Below are positions 1 to 8,111 of a stretch of DNA of 25,552 bases, piece after piece. The DNA comes from G963666945 sp963666945 (GTDB lineage Bacteria; Bacteroidota; Bacteroidia; Bacteroidales; Marinifilaceae): the NCBI GenBank assembly GCA_963666945.2, contig CAXXRT010000050.1, positions 1 through 25,552 of the forward strand, read 5' to 3'. The notes below the pieces were generated by a model. That model was not told the origin of the DNA. It did no database searches and saw nothing but the letters and a program-made list of their open reading frames with translations. Each line of letters begins with the position of its first letter. Position 1 is the first letter of the stretch. The translations under genes and the position numbers were made by a program.

Positions 1-2
1 TT

Positions 3-527
3 AAGAGTGCGCTTGATTTCTACAACAAGCACCCTAAAGAAACTCTGATTGTTGTTGTCGGTGACCATGAAACCGGTGGTATGGGTCTTGGCCTTGGTAA
101 GCAGTACTTTATGAACCTGGAGCGCGTAACGAACTTCAAAGAGTCCATTGATGACAAATTAGAACACGTTTATGCAAAAGGCTGTAAGAGTGATCGCGCT
201 TGCTTTTACAAGCACATCGAAGAGAAGTTTGCGCTTAATGACCTGACTGCTGACGAAAAAGCATCAATTGAAACTGCAATGGATTTCGTAGATTCTGGTA
301 AGAAAGACAAAGCTAAAGTCTGGGGTGGTTATGATCCGGTAGCGATGGCCGTTGCTCACATCACTTCTAAGCGTGCAGGCATTTACTGGACTTCTTACGC
401 ACACACTGCGGTTCAGCTTCCTGTTTCTGCTGTTGGTGTTGATTCTGCAAACTTCGGTGGTTTCGGAGACAACACAGAAGTCGCTAAGAAAATGGCTAAC
501 GTAATGGATGTTAAAATTGGTCTGTAA
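3..527 (+). CDS. Alkaline phosphatase, C-terminal part (5' end outside the window)
   Basis: The reading frame is open from the first bases of the window to a TAA at 525-527, so only about the last 174 residues are present. The fragment begins within the catalytic core. The segment VVVVGDHETGGMG holds the Asp-His pair that binds a metal in alkaline phosphatases. Near the end, YAHTAVQLPVSAVG contains the later metal-binding His. Between them lies a charged stretch rich in Lys, Asp and Cys, which resembles the crown insertions of Vibrio-type enzymes (inference). The family hydrolyses phosphomonoesters in the periplasm using two Zn and one Mg ion and supplies phosphate. The signal peptide and the nucleophilic Ser lie upstream, outside the window. 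A strong terminator follows, so the gene probably ends its transcript. The family is certain; the exact subgroup is not. Confidence 0.93.
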   Translation, partial: KSALDFYNKHPKETLIVVVGDHETGGMGLGLGKQYFMNLERVTNFKESIDDKLEHVYAKGCKSDRACFYKHIEEKFALNDLTADEKASIETAMDFVDSGKKDKAKVWGGYDPVAMAVAHITSKRAGIYWTSYAHTAVQLPVSAVGVDSANFGGFGDNTEVAKKMANVMDVKIGL

Positions 528-547
528 TTTAATTACTTACTGATTCT

Positions 548-580
548 AAAGGTAAGGGCAGAGATGTTCTTACCTTTTTT
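548..580 (+). terminator. Rho-independent terminator after the alkaline phosphatase gene
   Basis: A perfect 9-bp stem, AAAGGTAAG (548-556) with CTTACCTTT (569-577), has a 12-nt loop and runs into a six-T tract at 575-580. It sits 20 bp after the phosphatase stop codon and before the next gene. Confidence 0.88.
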
Positions 581-603
581 GCTTTTTAAAAAAGGATAGA
601 CTC

Positions 604-1729
604 ATGCGTGGATTCATTCTGGCTTTTGCGTAAGGTACTTGTTGCAGCGGCGCTTTACAGTGTTATTTTCGACTCAAATGGTGATGAGGGACTGTCACAT
701 CAGATAGCGGAAGTGGTCTCGGTCAATAATGAGCGTGTTACCATTATCGGGACGGGAAGACTGGGCGATCAGAAGGTGACAGTGAAGCTGGATAATGGTC
801 AGTTAGCTGAAGTTGAAAATCTTCTGACAGGTGCGCTGGAATATGATGAATTTTATCAGGTAGGTGATACGGTGGTTGTAGCGGAGAAAAATAACCGTTA
901 TCACGTTGTTTCCCTGTTTCGTCTGCCTGTGTTAATTGGTCTGCTGCTTTTGTTTTGCTCTTGGTCTGCTTGGGTACGCCAGAAAAGTCGGACTTTACGC
1001 ATTGCTTTCTTTCGTTGGCTCAGTCGCCATTATTTTTGGTATTCTGAATCCCCGGTCTGCTGGCCGGGTTTTCTCCAATTCTGATAACTTGTGTCACGGT
1101 TATCGTCCCTCAGCAGTATGATCATATTGTCTGTTGCGGGCTGGACTTTATAAGGGTAAAGCCGCGCTTTCAGGGACTATTATCGGGCTTATCTTTACCA
1201 CGGCTCTCTGTGTGGTTGTGGGTAACCTTCTGCATCTGGATGGCATGACTCAGCCTTTGGCGCAGCCGTTGTTGTTTGAAAAACGCCATGAAGCTGGATA
1301 TGGTTGGTGTATTCTTTATGCCGCGATTCTGGTCGGTGCCAGTGGAGCTGCAATGGATTGTAGCGATGGAGATGGCCGCGACCATGGAAGAGATCAAATA
1401 CAATAGCCCGGAGATCAACCGGATAGATTTGCTGAAATCCGGCTTGCGTGGTAGGTAACGCGGTAATCGGCACCATGACTACAACCCTGCTGCTTGCTTA
1501 TGCTGGTGGCTTTCTGACCCTGCTGATAGCTATTTGCTACCAGAGTGCAACAGTCTGATGCAGATCCTGAATATGAAACTCGTGGCTTCGGAAATTTGCC
1601 GTACTTTAATCGGTAGTCTGGCACTGATTATTGTCGCCCACGACAACCGCCTGGATTGCAAGTACGATGTTGACCCGAAAGGATCAGAAAATGGCCGAAA
1701 TTCCGAAAAAGAAAAAAGTGCTTCAGTAG
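604..1729 (+). pseudogene. YibE/F family membrane protein gene, broken by multiple frameshifts
   Basis: No single frame codes for this protein, but adjoining pieces in three frames join into one YibE/F-like polypeptide. An ATG at 604 follows an AGGA (593-596) and reads MRGFILAF before a stop. The sequence resumes in frame +1 to about 950 with a soluble domain (VVSVNNERVTIIGTGRLGDQ) and a first membrane segment. It then shifts to ALGLLGYARKVGLYALLSFVG, to LLAGFSPILITCVTVIV, to KGKAALSGTIIGLIFTTALC and AAILVGASGAAMD, to VAMEMAATMEEIKYNSPEIN, to VGNAVIGTMTTTLLLAYAGG, and to LNMKLVASEICRTLIGSLAL. It ends with a Lys-rich tail and TAG at 1727-1729. I count about eight single-base shifts and no large deletion. 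The family (PF07907) is a multi-pass inner-membrane protein of unknown transport role. Many small indels could mean decay or locally poor sequence. Confidence 0.8.
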
Positions 1730-1786
1730 AATGTCGAATAAAGGCTCTGGTTGCAGTGTCGCTTCTTCATTCAGAACAAAAAGGTA

Positions 1787-1850
1787 AAAGGCGTTATCTA
1801 CTAAAGGCGTTATCCACGAAAGGCATTATTCACGAAAGGCGTTATCCACT
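1787..1850. repeat. Four tandem copies of a 16-bp repeat
   Basis: Four units of consensus AAAGGCGTTATCCACK lie head to tail at 1787-1802, 1803-1818, 1819-1834 and 1835-1850. The third unit is the most diverged (GGCATTATT). The first ten bases of units 1, 2 and 4 are the exact reverse complement of TAACGCCTTT at 1871-1880, so each can form the 5' arm of the neighbouring terminator. Confidence 0.9.
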
Positions 1851-1883
1851 ATAGCTAAGACTATTTTGGTTAACGCCTTTTTT
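1835..1883 (+). terminator. Probable terminator sharing its 5' arm with the tandem repeat
   Basis: AAAGGCGTTA (1835-1844) pairs perfectly with TAACGCCTTT (1871-1880) across a 26-nt loop and is followed by three more T (1881-1883), giving TTTTTT in all. It lies between the broken yibEF-like gene and the convergent transporter gene, so it may serve both. The long loop makes it weaker than the other terminators here. Confidence 0.55.
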
Positions 1884-1893
1884 AAACCGGGCA

Positions 1894-2877
1894 CTATTCC
1901 GGTAAGCAGATCTGATTGCTGATTATCGCTTTAAGGGTTTTGATTATCAGCCAGAGCAGCAAGACAGAAACCAGTATCAGCAGAAGATATTTGAGGGTAA
2001 TGAAAAAGGTATTGGGTACAAAGCCAGACATCTTAGCTGTTGCTATGGTCAGCGATGCGACCGGGAATGAGTACGCCCATGAAGAGATAAAGAAAGGCAC
2101 TTTCATAAAACGGGCGATATTCGAAAATAGCAGAAGTCCGAGGAACAGCGCGATGTAATACAACACATGAGCGAACGCATCGATGTTACCTGTCAGGTTG
2201 GTGTAGGAGATAAAGCCAACCGATGGCGGAGCCAGAAGAATAAACAGCATAGGTGTCATTCTGGCCGGTAGTACTTCATGGAAAAACAGGCGATACATCA
2301 CTATGGTCAGCAGGATAATCCAGAACACAATGCCGATGCTGAAAAAGAACCAGCTGATTTCTGTATAGCCGAGGTGTGAACCGGTAATCGGTACAATAAT
2401 GTTACCTACAACCGGAATAAACCAGCTTGGGTTAGCATGAGCGATGGTGTAATGGGTATGGTGGATCCAACTACTCATTACATAAAGAGTCAGGCTCAGC
2501 TGAACAACGGCTCCGATACCCCATAAACAGTGAGATAATGTGGGGAAATGTTCCCAGACTACAGATAGAAGCAACAAACTGATACTAAAAGCCGGAAAAA
2601 AGTTAAGGCGGATTGGATGACGGCTTTCATTCATGACAGCTTGAGGGTGCTTGATGATTTTCAGTAGATAGACAAAGGTAATAGCTAACATTACCAGAGA
2701 GGTTAATCCTCCTAACAGCAGATACGCATTGGGTATAACCTGCTGGCCTGCAGATTTCCACGCCAGTGTCAGGCCGCTTAATCCCATGACAACTGCAAAG
2801 AAGGAATTAGGAAAATGAACCAGACGGGGCTGATTCATTGATTCAGCACTTTGATTATTAGTATTTTCATTAGCCAT
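1894..2877 (-). CDS. TDT / SLAC1-type membrane transporter (TehA-like)
   Basis: This 327-residue, very hydrophobic protein has about ten predicted membrane helices after a 25-residue polar N-terminus. The pattern fits the voltage-dependent anion channel / TDT family (PF03595): the opening VHFPNSFFAVVMGLSGLTLAW, the HAN-PSWFIPVVGNIIVP segment, and the later LFILLAPPSVGFISY segment. Family members include TehA (tellurite resistance), SLAC1 anion channels and dicarboxylate or sulfite exporters; the substrate here cannot be read from sequence. Length matches the family. The start is supported by GAGGAG (2886-2891) eight bases upstream. It is a single gene on the minus strand, divergent from the aminotransferase gene. 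Its TAG at 1894-1896 abuts the repeat and terminator region. Confidence 0.85.
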   Translation of the reverse strand: MANENTNNQSAESMNQPRLVHFPNSFFAVVMGLSGLTLAWKSAGQQVIPNAYLLLGGLTSLVMLAITFVYLLKIIKHPQAVMNESRHPIRLNFFPAFSISLLLLSVVWEHFPTLSHCLWGIGAVVQLSLTLYVMSSWIHHTHYTIAHANPSWFIPVVGNIIVPITGSHLGYTEISWFFFSIGIVFWIILLTIVMYRLFFHEVLPARMTPMLFILLAPPSVGFISYTNLTGNIDAFAHVLYYIALFLGLLLFSNIARFMKVPFFISSWAYSFPVASLTIATAKMSGFVPNTFFITLKYLLLILVSVLLLWLIIKTLKAIISNQICLPE

Positions 2878-3264
2878 AGGGTTAACTCCTCAATTTGGCT
2901 AGTTATGTTATTCAGAATAGTTCTCATTATTGCATGGTAATTTTATACAACACCAGTGATAATCAGAGATTAATATCTCTTATACCAAAACAATCTACAT
3001 TAGCGTTTGCTTATATTTGTTTGTGAAGAGAATCAAAGGGCGTGTCACAGACCCCAGGTTCTTTGTGATCTCTTCTACTGATTTATGTCATTTTCTCGAA
3101 TATATAAATAATTAGCAGCAAGAGCGCCCGAATCGGCCAATCTTACTTCCTTATAAGCTTAATCTGTTTTAGTATCTTGGGATTAAGTCTTGGACATCTA
3201 ATTTATTCGCCCGCCCAAACTTAATGGCATACCCTTTTCATAATTCATTCAGTAGGAACTCATA
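2878..3264. other. 387-bp divergent intergenic region, no gene seen
   Basis: This AT-rich region lies between the divergent transporter and aminotransferase genes and must hold both promoters. It contains small hairpins: AGAGAT/ATCTCT at 2965-2980 with a 4-nt loop, and CTTAATC (3158-3164) with GATTAAG (3181-3187). I found no convincing operator, leader peptide or riboswitch. An AGGA at 3254-3257 is the ribosome-binding site of the aminotransferase gene. Confidence 0.5.
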
Positions 3265-4263
3265 ATGGCGGCTTTTGGTAGCGTGTTTATGCCGAAAATG
3301 GCATTAGCAACATTCGAAAATAATCAATGGACTGATTCTCAGATCGTCACATCAGACAGCATCTCACTACACCCAGGTGCGCACGTTTTACATTATTCAA
3401 GTACTTGTTTTGAAGGCTTGAAAGCATTCCGTCACGAAGACGGCAGCGTGCATGTCTTTCGAATGGATCAAAACGTCGAACGTTTCGCACATAGCAGCAA
3501 GTTGCTTTCTCTACCTGAGCCAGATAAAGAGCAAGTATCAAAAATGATCGTTGATATTGTGGCAGAGTACGCATCAGAGGTACCTGTACCTCCAGGCTCA
3601 ATGTACATTCGTCCAACTCACATCGGTACAGAAGCAGCGGTTGGTAAAGCTGCGGCACCTTCAGATTCATCGATGCTCTACATTTTGCTGTCACCTGTAG
3701 GTGATTACTTTGCTGGTGGTGCGCGTGCACTACGTTTATTGTTAGATGAAACCGGCCAACGTTGCGCGCCACATATGGGCATGATCAAGAGCGGTGGTAA
3801 CTATGCCAGTGCTCTGGCACCAACGCTGGAGGCGAAAGAGAAATACCAGGCAGACCAGGTATTGTTCTGTCCAAATGGCTATATTACAGAGACAGGCGCG
3901 GCAAACTTCCTGTTAGTAGATGGCAATGAAATCATCACTAAAGCATTGGATTCAAGCTTTCTGCACGGTGTAACGCGTTCAAGCATCCTAACCATTGCTA
4001 AAGACCTTGGTATGACAGTAACTGAGCGTGAGGTCTCTGTAGAAGAGCTACTAGAGCGTGCAGCGAAGCCAGGTGTAGAAGCAATGCTTTCTGGCACAGC
4101 AGCGGTATTGACCTCTGTAGGTACATTAATCCACAACGGTCAGGACGTTCTTGTAGGCTCTGGTGAGGTTGGTCCGATGGCACAGAAACTGCGCCAGGCA
4201 CTGAACGACATCCAGTGGGGTAAAGCACCAGATACACACAACTGGTTAACGAAGATTGCTTAA
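3265..4263 (+). CDS. ilvE: Branched-chain amino acid aminotransferase (PLP fold type IV)
   Basis: This 332-residue protein catalyses the reversible transfer of the amino group between Leu, Ile or Val and 2-oxoglutarate in the cytoplasm, using pyridoxal phosphate. The N-terminal domain carries the family signature STCFEGLKAFR (residues 46-56). The cofactor lysine is probably K175 in MIKSGGNYASAL, and E209 in ITETGAANF is placed to contact the PLP ring nitrogen. MLSGTAAVLTSV (274-285) is the phosphate-loop region. The length and the extended C-terminus resemble the longer, eukaryote-like BCAT class rather than the 309-aa E. coli IlvE, so this may be a second isoenzyme (inference). An AGGA at 3254-3257 supports the start. 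It is a single gene, followed by a strong terminator. Confidence 0.93.
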   Translation: MAAFGSVFMPKMALATFENNQWTDSQIVTSDSISLHPGAHVLHYSSTCFEGLKAFRHEDGSVHVFRMDQNVERFAHSSKLLSLPEPDKEQVSKMIVDIVAEYASEVPVPPGSMYIRPTHIGTEAAVGKAAAPSDSSMLYILLSPVGDYFAGGARALRLLLDETGQRCAPHMGMIKSGGNYASALAPTLEAKEKYQADQVLFCPNGYITETGAANFLLVDGNEIITKALDSSFLHGVTRSSILTIAKDLGMTVTEREVSVEELLERAAKPGVEAMLSGTAAVLTSVGTLIHNGQDVLVGSGEVGPMAQKLRQALNDIQWGKAPDTHNWLTKIA

Positions 4264-4281
4264 TTCGGTCTCATTATATTT

Positions 4282-4310
4282 AAAGCCAGCGCGTCGTCGC
4301 TGGCTTTTTT
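4282..4310 (+). terminator. Rho-independent terminator after the aminotransferase gene
   Basis: A perfect 10-bp GC-rich stem, AAAGCCAGCG (4282-4291) with CGCTGGCTTT (4298-4307), has a 6-nt loop and six T at 4305-4310. It begins 19 bp after the stop codon. Confidence 0.95.
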
Positions 4311-4349
4311 GTTTGCACACTGTCTCGTTACTTTTGTTGGCGGTGGTTT

Positions 4350-4451
4350 ATGCAATTTAAAGAGTCCAGCGGTACTACTGAAATAGCTCAAAGGGAACTA
4401 CAATTTAAGGGACAGTCTGTGGTATTGCCTGCTTTGCTGAAGCAAAATTAG
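4350..4451 (+). CDS. Possible 33-aa small ORF, unrecognised
   Basis: An ATG at 4350 follows GGCGGTGG and opens a 33-codon frame ending with TAG at 4449-4451. The peptide is polar at first (MQFKESSGTTEIAQRE) and ends PALLKQN. I recognise no family and there is no signal peptide. It lies 55 bp upstream of the 100-aa ORF and could be an upstream small protein, a remnant, or chance. Confidence 0.2.
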   Translation: MQFKESSGTTEIAQRELQFKGQSVVLPALLKQN

Positions 4452-4506
4452 TTTCACTTTCATGCATTACCACTGATATTTCTATTGCTCAGAATAGGAT
4501 TAAAAA

Positions 4507-4809
4507 ATGACTAGAACAGAAAAGATCGAGGCTGCACTGGAGATATTTTCCAGTGGTGAATCCATTCGAGAGATGGGCATTAAAATTCCTGAACTTGCGG
4601 CGATACGTGACCGAATCAATGTTGTTATCACTGAAATGGAAGAGGCCGAAATCCGTATAGGGCTATATGAGGTGAATGGAAGGCAATTCAAAGAACCAAT
4701 CAAAGGTTCAGCATCTTTGGCTCTGCAAACAGAGATTGATATCCATAACGAGCACACTGGTGATGAACTCACAAAACGCGACTGCCTAAAAAGAGTGATT
4801 GACGAGTAA
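4507..4809 (+). CDS. Hypothetical 100-aa protein
   Basis: The ORF starts with ATG at 4507, seven bases after an AGGA (4496-4499), and ends with TAA at 4807-4809. The product is acidic and soluble and mainly helical in its first half (EKIEAALEIFSSGESIREMG, then RDRINVVITEMEEAEIRI). The second half reads YEVNGRQFKEPIKG and ends DCLKRVIDE. It has no membrane segment, signal peptide or motif that I recognise, so I assign no function. It is isolated between the aminotransferase terminator and a MITE-like inverted repeat. The good ribosome-binding site and the helix pattern favour a real gene. Confidence 0.6.
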   Translation: MTRTEKIEAALEIFSSGESIREMGIKIPELAAIRDRINVVITEMEEAEIRIGLYEVNGRQFKEPIKGSASLALQTEIDIHNEHTGDELTKRDCLKRVIDE

Positions 4810-4856
4810 TCATCAGTGCTGATGTAAATCTGACACAAGTCTGATTTCTCAGTTTT

Positions 4857-4882
4857 AGGTGCTCTCGTTGGCACTGCTTTTT
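4857..4882 (+). terminator. Weak possible terminator after the 100-aa ORF
   Basis: GTGC and GCAC form a short stem around 4859-4874, followed by TGCTTTTT. The stem is only four pairs, so the call is tentative. The longer inverted repeat just downstream may do the same job. Confidence 0.25.
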
Positions 4883-4899
4883 GAATCTATATGGCGCTC

Positions 4900-4961
4900 T
4901 AGGGTCTGTTGATCTTTCATCGCCGTTCCAGCTGGAAGCTATGAAAGATCAACGGACCCTA
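4900..4961. mobile_element. MITE-like 62-bp inverted repeat, or two abutting insertion-sequence ends
   Basis: The 21-nt arms at 4900-4920 (opening TAGGGTCTGTTGATC) and 4941-4961 (ending GATCAACGGACCCTA) are reverse complements with one T/C difference. The 20-bp centre contains a perfect 12-bp palindrome, TTCCAGCTGGAA (4926-4937). TA sits at both outer edges, which would fit the TA target duplication of IS630/Tc1-mariner elements. There is no coding capacity. It lies between two convergent genes, where a strong hairpin could also stop transcription from both sides. Confidence 0.6.
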
Positions 4962-4980
4962 AGTAATCGTGTGGTTTTGT

Positions 4981-5790
4981 CTAAGTGTCTGAAGAAGACG
5001 ACATCAGATGAATATTCGCGATGACCAACTTTAGTTTGCCGTTTGAAATCAAAGCAAATGGTATATCTGTTTTTCCGTTCTGAATGTCATTTTCTATAAG
5101 TTCTGAGAGAGGAACCTGAATGGTTACCCACTTATTTAAACCATTTTGTAGCTGGTCAGTAATATCAACAACGGTTGCTGATAGTTGGTCGTTATGCGCT
5201 AAAAAAGCATTACCAATAGTAACGCTAATGGTTTCTGTTGGTTGCTCCAGAGTCAATACCTCAAAACGAAGTAGTCCGTTCGAATTGATAAGACCACTCA
5301 GGTCTTCAGGTTCACCATCTGCAGACTGGAGGTAGAGAGCACCGAGCGGGCGAACAAATTCAACCTCCATAGCGTCCTGTTGAAGCTGGTAGTTAAATGG
5401 TGTGGTGGTTACCCATGGCTTGCGGATAGGGTTGTTTCTTGATATCTCAAATTTTTCGCCGCTTAAAAGATTGCGGGCACAGAGATGATAGTCACCAATT
5501 GTTGCACGGATGCCATAGAGTTCTTTGACGGACATTTCTTTTCCGGAGACAGAGGTATCCAGAGGCATATTATCTAGATCAGTGTCTGATTCAGTCTGAT
5601 AATCCAGACCATATCCGTACGGAAAGAGTGGGGTATGTTCACCAGTCGGGTCCAGTTCCGATTCTGAAAGCTGATAGTCAGGGATATGTGGTGGGATACG
5701 GTTTACGCTGACAGAATTTTTCTTGTTTGGCCAAGTGAAAGGCAGTTTTACCCGAGAAGTTATAGTGGGGTTGGCCTTCTTCATCGCCAA
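4981..5790 (-). pseudogene. GH3 beta-glucosidase, C-terminal part after a frameshift
   Basis: This frame carries the last third of the GH3 enzyme whose first two thirds lie at 5678-7576. The correct join is near 5737-5741: the upstream frame reads HYNFSGKTAF and this frame continues TWPNKKNSVSVNRIPPHIPDY, with one extra base at a TTTC. The part after the join has the end of the second GH3 domain (HTPLFPYGYGLDY) and then a roughly 170-residue beta-rich module like the C-terminal domain of ExoP-type exo-glucanases. The first dozen or so codons of the open frame overlap the other piece and are not real. With the shift removed the full protein would be about 864 residues, which matches intact homologues. 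The shift may be real or a sequencing error. Confidence 0.85.
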
Positions 5791-7576
5791 TTAGTACATC
5801 TGTGATTCCCAGCCCTTCAGTGCCTGGCAGAAAGGCTGCAACAAAGGCATCGGATTTAGCGATCTCTTCATTAAGATAGAGCGGGCGGCCAGAGAAAAAG
5901 ATCGATATTACTTTTATGCCCTTTTCCTGCAATTGGTGGATCTTCGCCACGTCTTTCCGGTAGCTGCGCTTAAGGGATGAGAATTCCAGAGTCTGCCACT
6001 CTTTTATATCACCCATCATTTCGGCGTAAGGGTCTTCACCAAAGACAACAACCGCCACATCGACAACATTTGAAATTGCGGAAAGATCGGATTTGAGATC
6101 AGGATCAAACATTAGATTATTCTGTCCAATTTCTTTGGTCAGTGCTGCTTTTACGGTGTGTGCTCCGGGAAAATCATCAGGGGTGTTTTCATCTCCCTGC
6201 CAGGTCAGATTCCAGCCACCACATTGTTTCTGAATATCATCCGCCGCGCTGCCGGTAAGCAGAATTTTGGTCGTTTTTGCCAGAGGCAAAATGCTGTTTT
6301 TATTTTTAATCAGTACCAGAGATTTTCGAACGGCCTCTCTTGCTACAGCCCGGTGTTTATCTGTGCCGATAAGGGCTTTATTTCCCCCAAGGATACGTCT
6401 GGTTGGTTGTGGCTTATCCCATAATCCAGCACGCATTTTTACTCTCAGAATGCGGGTGACAGCGTCGTCGATACGAGACATAGGTATTAGGCCATTTTCT
6501 ACATCTTTGACCGTCTGTTTATAAAGTGCAGTCCAGTGCTGATGCACCGGAACCATCAGAATGTCATTACCCGCATTGATAGCGTAAGTTGCATTGCTGT
6601 CGCTGCACTTACTGACTTCTGAGTGACCATGCCAGTCGGTTACGACGAGGCCGTCAAAGCCCATCTTTTCTTTTAGAATATCGGTCAGCAGATATTTACT
6701 GCCGTGGATCTTTTTGTTGTATTCAATATCACCATATTCAGGGCTGTGATCATAATTGGCCGGATCTTCCCAGGTATTAAATGAAGACATCACTACCTGA
6801 GCGCCGGCATTTAGTCCGCTGAAATAGCCCATAGCGTGAATATTTCTCAGCAGGGTTTCGCTGTAATGGTTTTTGCCTCTGTCTTCACCCAGAGTAGTAC
6901 CGCCGTCACCAACCCAGTGTTTTACATTGGAGATAACCTTCTGGTCGGTTTTTAATGTGATGGCGTTTCCCTGTAACCCTTTAACCATTGCCGCTGCATA
7001 TTGATAGGTAATTTCCGGATCTTCAGAATAACCTTCATAGGTTCTTCCCCATCGCAGGTCTCTGGGTGTGGCAACAGTCGGGGCAAAGGTCCAGTCTAAT
7101 CCGGTAGCGCAGATTTCCCGTGCGGTCACCTCACCGATACGCTGGATCAGTTCTGGATCTCTGGCGGCACCAAGGCCGATATTATGCGGGAAGAGGGTGG
7201 CACCGAATACATTATTATGTCCGTGAACGGCATCGGTTGCCCAAATGAAAGGAATACGAAAGGGACGGTGCTCAAAAGCCTCTTCTGTGGCATGCCAGAA
7301 TTCGTCGGCTTTTTCTGCCCATTCTTTGGCGCAAGCATATTTATTTTCGTTCGGCCAGGTTCCCCCTCCGTTTAAGATGGAGCCAAGTTTGTATTTTTTC
7401 AGCTGCTGAGGCGTAACATCACGCAGGTTAGGCTGGATCATCTGCCCGACCTTCTCTTTGACTGTCATTAGCGCTACGATGCGAGCGATCTTTTTCTCTA
7501 TCTTAGGATCGGTTGGAATGTCTGAATCAATCTTAGGCCAGTCAGAGAAGAAAGGAAGAGTAGAATGATCGGTCAT
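5678..7576 (-). CDS. GH3 family beta-glucosidase (ExoP type), N-terminal two thirds, frameshifted
   Basis: The family removes glucose from the non-reducing end of beta-glucans or cello-oligosaccharides. The N-terminal TIM-barrel domain shows AVHGHNNVFGATLFPHNIGL (residues 117-136), RDLRWGRTYEGYSEDPEI (172-189) and VKHWVGDGGTTLGEDRG (218-234). The catalytic nucleophile is D314 in VVTDWHGH. The alpha/beta sandwich domain includes VVVFGEDPYAEMMGD, whose Glu is a likely acid/base. I see no signal peptide, so the enzyme probably works in the cytoplasm on imported oligosaccharides, although close homologues can be exported. ATG at 7574-7576 follows GAGGG. The frame fails near 5740 and the gene continues in another frame to 4981. 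It appears monocistronic, with no transporter genes in the window. Confidence 0.9.
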   Translation of the reverse strand: MTDHSTLPFFSDWPKIDSDIPTDPKIEKKIARIVALMTVKEKVGQMIQPNLRDVTPQQLKKYKLGSILNGGGTWPNENKYACAKEWAEKADEFWHATEEAFEHRPFRIPFIWATDAVHGHNNVFGATLFPHNIGLGAARDPELIQRIGEVTAREICATGLDWTFAPTVATPRDLRWGRTYEGYSEDPEITYQYAAAMVKGLQGNAITLKTDQKVISNVKHWVGDGGTTLGEDRGKNHYSETLLRNIHAMGYFSGLNAGAQVVMSSFNTWEDPANYDHSPEYGDIEYNKKIHGSKYLLTDILKEKMGFDGLVVTDWHGHSEVSKCSDSNATYAINAGNDILMVPVHQHWTALYKQTVKDVENGLIPMSRIDDAVTRILRVKMRAGLWDKPQPTRRILGGNKALIGTDKHRAVAREAVRKSLVLIKNKNSILPLAKTTKILLTGSAADDIQKQCGGWNLTWQGDENTPDDFPGAHTVKAALTKEIGQNNLMFDPDLKSDLSAISNVVDVAVVVFGEDPYAEMMGDIKEWQTLEFSSLKRSYRKDVAKIHQLQEKGIKVISIFFSGRPLYLNEEIAKSDAFVAAFLPGTEGLGITDVLIGDEEGQPHYNFSGKTAFHLAKQEKFCQRKPYPTTYP

Positions 7577-7623
7577 GGTATCCCTCAGAATTATTATCCG
7601 TCTTAATCTTCATAATACAAAAG

Positions 7624-7640
7624 ATTAGCAAACGTTACAG
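7624..7640 (-). promoter_or_regulatory. Possible LacI-family operator upstream of the GH3 gene
   Basis: The sequence TTAGCAAACGTTACAG has an AACGTT core (7631-7636), the CG-centred pattern typical of LacI/GalR operators. It lies about 50 bp upstream of the glucosidase start. The outer half-site positions are not symmetric, so this is only a candidate. Confidence 0.22.
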
Positions 7641-8090
7641 AATATAAGTGTGAATTCTTTGAGGGCATTTTGAGGTTATTTGAACATAGTAGCAAAAAGA
7701 GGTAACGTCAGTCTGAAACCTGGCTGGAATTCAAGTAGTTAACAGGCATTAAAAAGGACTACTGAGTAGCCCTATCTATAACTGCACTAATGCATCATCT
7801 TTTCTGTTAAGAGTGACTGGAAGTCATTTTTTTTGAAGAAGACTCTTTCCAGTACTGATGTCGACAACGCTTTAATTGTGCTTTTCTTATTTTTCCTAAC
7901 CATAATTATTACTCTTCTATAATTTATCTTTTAATACAGCCAATCCGTTGGCCTGTCACGTTATGAACCCATCCTAGCAACACCCACTTTCAGTTGTAAA
8001 GTGACCTGCCTCACGAAACTAAACCAAAATAGAAACTGTTTGAAGTTTGAGCAAGATTTATGCCTTTTTTATGACAGTTGTATTAATGTG

Positions 8091-8111
8091 ATCCCTTGTA
8101 CAGCAAGGGAT
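8091..8111. repeat. Perfect 8-bp hairpin upstream of the DUF465 gene
   Basis: ATCCCTTG (8091-8098) and CAAGGGAT (8104-8111) are exact reverse complements around a 5-nt loop. Only TTT follows, so it is a poor terminator. It lies 120 bp before the DUF465 start and could be a leader or processing hairpin. Confidence 0.4.

Noticed and set aside
1787..1850. CRISPR array
   Set aside because: The units are 16 bp, directly adjacent with no spacers, and tied to a terminator arm.
2910..2935. Possible Fur box (AATGAGAACTATT) upstream of the TDT transporter
   Set aside because: It matches the 7-1-7 Fur pattern poorly and lacks the GATAAT halves.
3347..3772. 141-aa minus-strand ORF inside the aminotransferase gene
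   Set aside because: It is antisense to a clear, intact BCAT gene, has no family signature and no ribosome-binding site; a frame shadow.
4810..4961. Integron attC site after the 100-aa ORF
   Set aside because: The inverted repeat lacks the attC core (GTTRRRY/RYYYAAC) boxes and is a simple near-perfect hairpin.
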